A DNA stretch of 64,000 nt from Bathynomus jamesi (Eukaryota; Arthropoda; Malacostraca; Isopoda; Cirolanidae). Below are positions 59,101 to 64,000 of the stretch, piece after piece. A program made the translations under genes and the position numbers. Under the pieces are notes generated by a model, which was not told the origin of the DNA, made no database searches, and saw nothing but the letters and a program-made list of their open reading frames with translations. Each line of letters opens with the position of its first letter. The stretch's first letter is position 1. The stretch spans positions 1-64,000 of the forward strand of contig JAJOZX010007505.1 of assembly GCA_023014485.1 (NCBI GenBank), given 5' to 3'.

Positions 59101-62014
59101 TTCTCATTTTGGTGAACTTAATACTTTCGCTTCTTTGTAATGAGCCTTTTTATAAATGGAATTAAGCTTCAAACACTTCCTGCACAGTTACAACTTAGCG
59201 AAGGTGAAGGAGTAGAAAAGTTTTTTCCTTTGATGATCTTCTGCCCTTGATTTTAATCACGGTGATTACGAAGGTTCATCCTTAGCGAGACTGTTTCCTT
59301 GAATACTCGGTATATCCCTAATCTATAGACACTTTGTTGAACTCTTTAAACGAGTAACCAGTTGTTGGATAAATTTAATATATTAAGTAATTATCACAAG
59401 TTATGTGGCTGATTATTTGTAGATTAAGTCTGGCTAGAGTATGTTTGGTTAAGTTTAGAAAAAAAGCTCAGAGTTCTTGTCCATGTATCTATAATTTTCA
59501 TGGAAAATATATTTTTAAGTACTGTATGTCCCAGAACCCCTAAGAAATTGCTTATCAACTTCATTTGACGTTGCGATCCCTAGGTGGCGAACCGCTGGTT
59601 TAGACAGATTAGGTGCCTAGGCCAATGTGTGGCAGATGGAATTCAGAATTCAAAAGTTCAAAGTTCTCCATTTGGACAAAACTAATGGAAACTTTAGTTT
59701 GGAGACTCAAGAAAACTGTTTCGGAAATGTCAGTCAGGGAAAAGATTTAGGCATTTGTAATGATCGAAGGTTTTCTGAGCAATGCTTAGGAGTTAGGAAT
59801 AGGGCTAATAAAATGTAGGTGGTATTGATAAAAATGCCAGTTAGAAAGTAAGGAAGTTATCTGTAGACTTTATAATTCTTAGGTTAGGCCTTATTTAGAG
59901 TTCTGTAATCAAGCTTGGTCACCTCACCATAGGCAGGATATGGTTATGCTCAAAGGTGTGCCGTGTAGGACAACCAAACTTATCCCTAGCTCGAGAAGAT
60001 TAGGATATAGAGAAAAATTAAAGAAATTTGACATGGTCAGCTGTGAGAGCCATTGTTGAAAAGGAGATATGATTCATTTATTCAAAATGTTTTCAGGTTT
60101 AAATAATTTAGATGTAAATGTTCTATAGAATGTGACAGAAGAATTCTAGTACAAAAGAAAATTAGAAACAAACTTATAGACTGGATCTACAAAAGTACAC
60201 ATTCAGTTGGAAATGATTTTTTGAGTGACTTGTCATATAATGTGCTGAATATCAACTACTTACATATTTTATGAAATATAGAGATAATTAATTGCTGAAT
60301 CCAGTATGTTTTAGATAAACTTTAATAAGTAGATACTGCAGTAGTTTCGTAAATAGTCAAATAATAATTAGCTAACGAAATTATAGTTGTAGATGATTTA
60401 TCTGATCTGGATAACCTTGTTAGGCCCAAGTGACTTTGTGTTAACCATATAAATGTAAAGTAATGTAATGTAAATGAGCTATCTAGAATTAGGAGTAACA
60501 GCAAATGCCGGATTAGTTTGGTTTTTGATAGATTTGCAACTGATCTCAGCATACCCATGGTTTCAGTCATTTATTGTGGAATTGAGGACTTTGAGAATGG
60601 GTTAATGGCCAGATTAATATAGTAGCTTATAATTTGTTTTTACTTATCATTACATGTTAAATATGTTTCAGAAGTACCTGAATAAACCAGACAATAGGCT
60701 AAAGCTGGACGTTCAATACAACAAAGATTACTCGAGAATTATGGCTTCCCGAATGATCTTCCAATCGGCAAATGTGAAAGATGTTTACGATGATGTTGTC
60801 ATGATGAACACTTACAGGAAGGCCGCAGAAGAATCAGAGTTCAATGTGACTTGCTTCCATTTGCTCTTCAGTCTTTTCGATCAGGTGCATGAAAACTCAG
60901 CGCCAACGATAATTTGTAGAGGGTTGATTTGATTTTTTTTTATTTCAGTTATCTCTTCACATAAACTATGTTTGAATAGCATCGTAGATGTTGTCAACAG
61001 TCGCTTAATCGACATTTAAAATGTTTCAAATGAAAATAAATAATTTGATTAGTTTTAAAAATATTCTAAGCATTTATAATCAACGGAATTTAGAATCTCA
61101 TAAGATTAGTTTTTTTTTTAAGTTCTAAGATTTATAGAGAACTTTGCGAGCTATGTATTAAGCCCTTAGTTATAATTTTTTGCTATTTTTTTTTTCAGTA
61201 TTCCATGATGAAACCTTTGGCTATTCAGTCCATTCTGATAGCGGTTGCCCTTGTAATGGTTGTCGCCCTTCTTTTCATTCCGGACATTCGTGGCTCTTTC
61301 GCCATCGCCTTTTCCATTCTCTCCATCGCCACAGGTGTTGTAGGTTACATGGCCTACTGGGACATCAATCTGGATCATGTTTCTGCAGGCAGCATTTTTA
61401 TGTGCATTGGTTTTAGTGTAGATTTTTCTGCTCACATCACGTATACGTACTTATCTTCGAAGCATAAGACATCAAAAGGGAAGATTCGTGATAGCATGAG
61501 TAGTTTAGGGTTGCCAATCCTCCAAGGTGCATTTACGACCGTCTTAAGTCTCGTCACATTTTTACTTATCCCTGGATACGGATACAGAACTTTCTTTAAA
61601 ACGATATTTTTAGTTACAATATTCGCTGCGTATCACAGTATTATCTTGATTCCTCTGTTTCTAGCTAAGTTAGAAGACATCTCTGCCATTTACAAGAAGA
61701 GAAAATCCAAGTCCAAAGAAATTCATGAGAACAAATCTTCAGTACGACCGATTGCGAATGGTTCCATTAAACAAATGTCCAATGGACATTCTAAAACAGG
61801 GAATATAGATTTAAACATTAAGAATAATAACGATAATGAAACTGTAATAGGAGTGGTAGAAGGACAGTACGAAGAACAGTCTCAAAAGGAGTTGTCGAAT
61901 GGCTTGTCGAACGGGGGTACATTTAAAGTGGAAAAAAATTCTAAAAAGATAATAAATATAGAGGGAGAAGAAGGGATTGATAATGTAGCTTTTACTTCTG
62001 ATGAAGACAAATGA
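52411..62014 (+). CDS. Patched-related RND/sterol-sensing protein (PTCHD/Ptr-type), 9 exons
   Basis: The coding exons join with conserved phases into about 986 codons, the usual size for Patched-domain-containing (PTCHD/patched-related) membrane proteins. These are 12-span RND-fold proteins thought to move sterol-like lipids. Transmembrane segment 1 is near residues 53-74 (LYFIIVPFVLSAALASG). A large extracellular loop with NYS, NIS, NGT and NES glycosylation sites follows, then the sterol-sensing domain in exons 2-4 with LGIGVDDIFVA (RND GxxxDD motif). A second loop in exons 5-8 leads to the second RND half in exon 9 with IGFSVDFSAHITYTYL. A polar 90-residue tail ends the protein. Introns obey GT..AG except intron 3. 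Exon 2 loses frame at about 55898 and exon 3 lacks a GT donor. So the copy is either a young pseudogene or carries assembly indels. The exact orthologue cannot be named from sequence reading alone. Confidence 0.88.
53415..54037 (-). pseudogene. LINE-D reverse transcriptase, C-terminal part
   Basis: FADDTK (motif C), then LGFIARNFEYKSHDIIVSLY, KSLVRPHLEYAIQFWNPHMR, IDKIERVQRRATKMIPSLRS and a tail NRWNSLPIELINSTSINTFK. LVRPHLEYAxQFWxP and ERVQRRATKMI are landmarks of CR1/jockey-type LINE thumbs. Frame breaks lie between FADD and LGF and near 53525. Antisense to the host gene. Confidence 0.85.
54099..54160 (+). mobile_element. Hairpin-less relative of the 50.8-kb retroposon, 14-bp duplication
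   Basis: TAATAAAAACCCACTCTAAT, AGACAGAGTTTATTTCCAC and AAGTGAAGTTTTTTTGCATTT match the head and tail of 50821-51003 with the hairpin deleted. The flanks AAAAATTAAAGGAT at 54085-54098 and 54161-54174 are identical 14-mers. Confidence 0.8.
54284..55329 (-). pseudogene. Mariner transposase (DD34D), one late frameshift
   Basis: A 341-codon frame runs from MFFMRLQR (likely start MEPTKEHIRHVMLYEFHKRS, about codon 20). It has the helix-turn-helix pair, IVTGDENWVLYNN (Asp 1), VLFHQDNAHPHTA (Asp 2) and YSPNIAPSDYHLF (Asp 3; 34 residues after Asp 2). Between the helix domain and the core, WVPHDLSQANLQ is the usual WVPHxL linker. SPN instead of SPD does not affect the catalytic Asp. Near 54345 a run of nine T's (minus strand) shifts the frame: the expected FFNSKPRDFFERGLKKLLYR is in the next frame. 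Only this lesion separates it from a complete protein. Confidence 0.9.
55661..55991 (+). CDS. Patched-related exon 2 (TM2-4 region), frame break
   Basis: Acceptor TTATACTTTCAG; phase 2 joins to give EM|IFEWESKVLDFLHNLDYKYI. TM segments PLTGLIMVTACMILLW and, after a frame change, STGAAFGFLVFCGAV and NIVAFFLALG. At 55896-55900 the sequence TCGCA appears one G short: upstream frame GVVGIIS runs into CAA TAA, while IISTGAAFG continues in the next frame. Donor at 55992 (GTTAGA). Confidence 0.88.
56091..56290 (+). CDS. Patched-related exon 3 (GVDD motif), donor lost
   Basis: Acceptor TTCTTCTCTCAG. Encodes GIGVDDIFVAISAWQK and VSVTITSLTNALAFAVGT, the core of the sterol-sensing domain. The exon should end in phase 1 after LYS to join exon 4 (VTIIFAYV). 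The sequence TACAGCTGAAGG has no GT there; two missing G's (TACAGCGGTGAAGG) would restore both frame and donor, by inference. Confidence 0.85.
56396..56463. mobile_element. Micro-MITE hairpin in intron 3
   Basis: TA-flanked CAGGGTGATTCACTCGCTGG and its complement ending CCAGCGAGTGAATCACCCTG. The 68 bp folds almost completely into one hairpin with arms of about 30 bp. It has mariner-type ends like 10629-11474 and 25011-25236. Confidence 0.9.
56527..56658 (+). CDS. Patched-related exon 4 (end of sterol-sensing domain)
   Basis: Acceptor TTTTATCTCAG. Encodes VTIIFAYVLFVTICGGFLAL then SGHMEEQGRHSLFLVKVK. The hydrophobic span is TM6 and the charged stretch its cytoplasmic exit. Phase 1 at both ends; donor GTGAGT. 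Confidence 0.9.
56797..56870 (-). mobile_element. LINE-A 3' end in intron 4
   Basis: ATGCAGGAAGGAGGGGCCAA then GGGCGAATCCCCGC is the inverted LINE-A 3' terminus seen at 11520, 27163 and 36905. Confidence 0.65.
56928..57128 (-). mobile_element. tRNA-derived SINE, family 1, copy 6 (fullest)
   Basis: The minus strand reads TGTAGCTCAGTAATGG (A-box), TTTCCCTATAAGCGAAATGA, GTGGGTTCGAAACCC (B-box), CATCGGTCTAGCATGAGCAC and GCCAGTTTCTGGCCCTCCTA. The head and body are complete and define the family. Located in intron 4, antisense to the gene. Confidence 0.85.
57399..57551 (+). CDS. Patched-related exon 5
   Basis: Acceptor GTTTTTTTAACAG. Encodes the basic cytoplasmic link (SSSSHGKNAKKKNELHTHVV) and the approach to TM7 (SAFFRDYVGSLLCNSTFR). 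Phase 1 at both ends; donor GTAATG. Confidence 0.9.
57683..57849 (+). CDS. Patched-related exon 6 (TM7)
   Basis: Acceptor with a long T run then CAG. Encodes VCALISFIGYLSGAIYGLTI (TM7) and LREGLYRHRM..DDSYLVDF, the conserved 'l..GL....l...dSy' motif after TM7 of Patched-domain proteins. Phase 0 end; donor GTGAGC, with a MITE beginning 25 nt downstream. Confidence 0.9.
57874..57964. mobile_element. Mariner-type MITE near the exon 6 donor
   Basis: AGGGTGGCCGCAAAGTCCCT and its imperfect complement ending GACTTTGTGACCACTCTG, with TA on both sides. 91 bp, starting 25 nt after the exon 6 splice donor. Confidence 0.85.
57965..58587 (+). other. Remainder of intron 6
   Basis: No further element recognised. 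A poly-A run at 58514-58525. Confidence 0.5.
58588..58797 (+). CDS. Patched-related exon 7 (second extracellular loop)
   Basis: Acceptor TTTTTCTCAACAG. Seventy codons, phase 0 both ends: AVITGNITYSDPETQNKLTA ... SLPYGSEPLYTQSWLHSFLK ... FIKVLRE. 'W...F' near the middle is typical of this loop. Donor GTGAAG. Confidence 0.88.
58798..60671 (+). other. Intron 7 of the Patched-related gene
   Basis: GT at 58798 and AG at 60670-60671. Contains a decayed LINE fragment at about 59620-60250; the rest is unassigned. Confidence 0.75.
59620..60250 (+). pseudogene. Decayed CR1-like LINE reverse transcriptase fragment
   Basis: WQMEFRIQKFKVLHLDKTN, VSQGKDLGICNDRRFSEQCL and RNRANKM, then (other frames) sequence resembling LV.P.LE.C.QAWSPH, GVP.R.TKLIPSLRRLGY and a MFSGFNNLDVN-like end. 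The order 'K..vlh.G......L..v..EKDLGI.....f' is typical of CR1/jockey LINE thumbs. Many stops and frame changes, so old. Sense orientation relative to the gene. Confidence 0.7.
60672..60884 (+). CDS. Patched-related exon 8 (second extracellular loop)
   Basis: Acceptor ATATGTTTCAG. Seventy-one codons: KYLNKPDNRLKLDVQYNKDY ... IMASRMIFQSANVKD ... ESEFNVTCFHLLFSLFDQ. It contains an NVT glycosylation site. Phase 0; donor GTGCAT is weaker than the others. Confidence 0.88.
60885..61198 (+). other. Intron 8 of the Patched-related gene
   Basis: GT at 60885, AG at 61197-61198. AT-rich, no element recognised. Confidence 0.75.
61199..62014 (+). CDS. Patched-related exon 9 (second RND half, C-terminus)
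   Basis: Acceptor TTTTTTTTTCAG. Encodes TM8-12: QSILIAVALVMVVALLFIP, FAIAFSILSIATGVVGYMAY, IFMCIGFSVDFSAHITY (the second RND motif), GAFTTVLSLVTFLLIPG and IFLVTIFAAYHSIILIPLFL. A polar tail rich in Asn/Lys/Glu follows to the TGA at 62012-62014. Confidence 0.92.
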   Translation, partial: YSMMKPLAIQSILIAVALVMVVALLFIPDIRGSFAIAFSILSIATGVVGYMAYWDINLDHVSAGSIFMCIGFSVDFSAHITYTYLSSKHKTSKGKIRDSMSSLGLPILQGAFTTVLSLVTFLLIPGYGYRTFFKTIFLVTIFAAYHSIILIPLFLAKLEDISAIYKKRKSKSKEIHENKSSVRPIANGSIKQMSNGHSKTGNIDLNIKNNNDNETVIGVVEGQYEEQSQKELSNGLSNGGTFKVEKNSKKIINIEGEEGIDNVAFTSDEDK

Positions 62015-62235
62015 CAAAAACTGTAACATTAGTACGTTATAAACACTGGCACTAAAATACAATAACTGTGTATATGTAAATATTATAATGACAGTTTCCT
62101 TGTATGTAAGAAGTGTCTAAGAAGAGGATGCTTGTAAAGTATTACCAAACAAAGAACCTCATTTGGCAAGTGATACATCAACAAGTAGATATTTCTTAAG
62201 TACTACGTTAAGTGCTCTACCAACCCCATGAGTAA

Positions 62236-62241
62236 AATAAA
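62236..62241 (+). promoter_or_regulatory. Possible polyadenylation signal
   Basis: AATAAA about 220 nt after the stop codon of the Patched-related gene, followed by GATTGGTACC. A later AATAAA at about 62950 is an alternative. No cDNA evidence. Confidence 0.4.
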
Positions 62242-62367
62242 GAAAAGAAGGATTGGTACCTCAATGATTTTCATTCATTCATTACTAAGAACAGCTTGTG
62301 ATACCTAAATTAAGTCCAAGTATATGTTAAGCTTTATAGTAAAGCTCTTTTTAGGTAAAAACTAATG

Positions 62368-62414
<47 letters not shown>

Positions 62415-63175
62415 ATAACTTTCCACCTGGCACCATTCTCATTGCAGTCCGCACTCCGAAAGTGGGAATGATCGAAGTTGGATTTCCAGATAGAGGAAAA
62501 GCATTTCTCGATGTGGCAAAGAATGAAAAGAGTGATGTGACGTGATTGTAGGTCCGAGGAGAGGGACGGGGTGTTTTCTATGAAAACAAAAATTTACTTA
62601 AATTGGGAAATCCTACATTGAGACTGGGAATATAACGATTTGAGAATTGCTTCCTTTAAGAGTCCCGCTTTCGGATCTCTTTTTCTCGGACGAAAGCCCA
62701 AATGGGAATGATCGAGAATGGAAAGGGACCTACGAGTAAGTTTATGTACATAATTGAGGGAAACTTATGAGAAAAATGTATGACCTTAAGGTAATGATAA
62801 ATCTAAACCATTACTTTCATAAAGTTATTTCTAAGACCTTAAACTAGTGAACATTTATTTGAAACTTGAAGTGTATATAAAGTTTGACTGATACATTTTA
62901 TTAAATTATAATCACTTTTGTAGTGTAACTATTACTAGTATTAGGCCTACAATAAATGTAAAATGCAGAACATAAGGTTTTTAATAGATCTTTCGTTTTA
63001 TATTTACCTTTTAAGAGAATTTGAGAGTGATGTTGAAAAAAGTTTATCCCTTCCATCAAGCTTTCGAAAATACAAGTATTTCGAAATGTTAAATAAACAT
63101 TTTGGTAGATTGGAAAGAATTATATCCATATATTATTGATTGCTTCCAAGGACAAAATTTATTTCTTAATTATGA

Positions 63176-63177
<2 letters not shown>
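62242..63177. other. 3' flank of the Patched-related gene
   Basis: (TA)n(TG)n at 62368-62413 and unassigned sequence. TGGGAATGATCGA occurs twice (62464, 62702), hinting at an old small repeat. Confidence 0.4.
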
Positions 63178-63224
<47 letters not shown>

Positions 63225-63258
63225 ATATTCACCTAACTTTACATAAAGATTATCATTA

Positions 63259-63305
<47 letters not shown>

Positions 63306-63310
63306 TATAT
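63178..63310. repeat. (TA)n arrays
   Basis: Two TA arrays around a unique block TTCACCTAACTTTACATAAA GATTATCATTACC. Confidence 0.9.
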
Positions 63311-63938
63311 ACTGTATATAGCAAAAGTGGGAGATGATGGTTCTGGCACTGAATTTTAGAGGATCGAGATAAAATCTAAAATAGAATGAAAATTTGACAA
63401 AAATAAAAGCTGTTTAAGAAACTTTGTAAGCTTGTGTCGGTTGTCAAAGTTAATGTTGTAGTTTTTCTCTGAAATAATATAAAATCTTCTTTGAAGAAGT
63501 GGAACAAGTAACTGATAGATAAAAAATGGCATAAAAAACTGCATTAGACATGAATGAAGAGTATGAAACAAAACCAAGCAAGTGATTATATAATATATAT
63601 ATATATATATATAGCGCCTCGTTGGCACTATAATAATGTTAATTATGTTAGTAATTAGGTTACGTTAAATTGTTAGGACTGTTGATTAGGATTGCTTGAG
63701 GATGGGGGTCACCATGATCTTTTCAGACCAAATAATGTTATTAATTAAGGAAATTAATAGAGTAATATTTCTTCCTTTATTAAATAAAATAAATGAGATT
63801 TAAATGAGACAAATAAGCGGTGCAGTTGTTTGAATGAAAATTGTATTGAAATGTTATAAATGTGCATTTGATTAATGACTTCAATATTATATAATGCGCG
63901 AGGTAATGATAATCTTTATGTAAAGTTAGGTGAATAAC
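63229..63938. repeat. 33-bp inverted repeat pair about 640 bp apart
   Basis: TTCACCTAACTTTACATAAA plus GATTATCATTACC (63229-63261) is present as its exact complement at about 63902-63935 (GGTAATGATAATCTTTATGT plus AAAGTTAGGTGAA). The two could be the ends of an AT-rich non-autonomous element or a duplicated block. The interior has (TA)n at 63592-63612 and no gene. Confidence 0.7.
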
Positions 63939-64000
63939 ACCAGGCCAATGGGGCCTGTTACAACGTTGTTATATAGTTAGATCTCTTGTGTCACTGGAGT

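Noticed and set aside
61166..62062. Minus-strand frames opposite the last Patched-related exon
   Set aside because: Shadows of the real coding exon, which has conserved membrane segments and phase-correct splice borders.

Overview
The window looks like repeat-rich nuclear DNA from an arthropod, most plausibly a decapod crustacean. The evidence is spliceosomal introns with GT..AG borders, many degenerate TTAGG/CCTAA stretches (the arthropod telomere motif), dozens of long (TA)n arrays, a jockey/CR1-like LINE set, several mariner lineages and tRNA-derived SINEs. The order-level guess is an inference from repeat style and LINE endonuclease wording; no host gene here settles it.

Only one host gene is visible. 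A Patched-related RND/sterol-sensing-domain protein (PTCHD/Ptr type, about 986 codons) runs left to right over nine coding exons from 52411 to 62014. Its upstream 5'-UTR exon is implied by a 3' splice site at 52381. Two small lesions, a 1-nt frame break in exon 2 and a lost GT donor after exon 3, either make this copy defective or are assembly indels.

Layout. 1-4.1 kb: foldback elements, tandem repeats, tRNA-like SINEs. 4.2-6.4 kb: two head-to-head Penelope-like 3' ends (YVDD reverse transcriptase, GIY-YIG). 6.5-15.2 kb: mariner-type MITEs, a nested foldback, a second Penelope fragment, a palindromic mariner, SINEs and a hAT. 15.4-18.4 kb: a mariner and a large foldback. 18.6-20.6 kb: minisatellites and a palindromic retroelement 3' end. 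24.3-25.9 kb: a three-deep nest (pogo-like > hAT > mariner MITE). 27.2-29.8 kb: an internally deleted LINE and a second mariner copy. 31-37.5 kb: two LINE reverse transcriptases, a hAT, a foldback SINE and a mariner relic carrying a 33-bp minisatellite. 41.3-45 kb: a MITE whose end has become a minisatellite, and a maT-like (DD37D) transposon. 46.6-51.8 kb: hAT MITEs with clean 8-bp target duplications, a palindromic transposase 5' end, two foldbacks and a hairpin retroposon. 52.4-62 kb: the Patched-related gene, whose first intron holds a CR1-like LINE split by an almost intact mariner. 62-64 kb: 3' flank.

The least ordinary signals are: (1) five palindromic elements with different arms that share one core of about 70 bp; (2) transposons reduced to palindromes of their own 5' or 3' ends; (3) a recurring CTGAnGA-hairpin-CGAAAC motif at retroelement 3' ends that resembles a hammerhead-ribozyme core; (4) a short hairpin retroposon in two states, each with its own target duplication.
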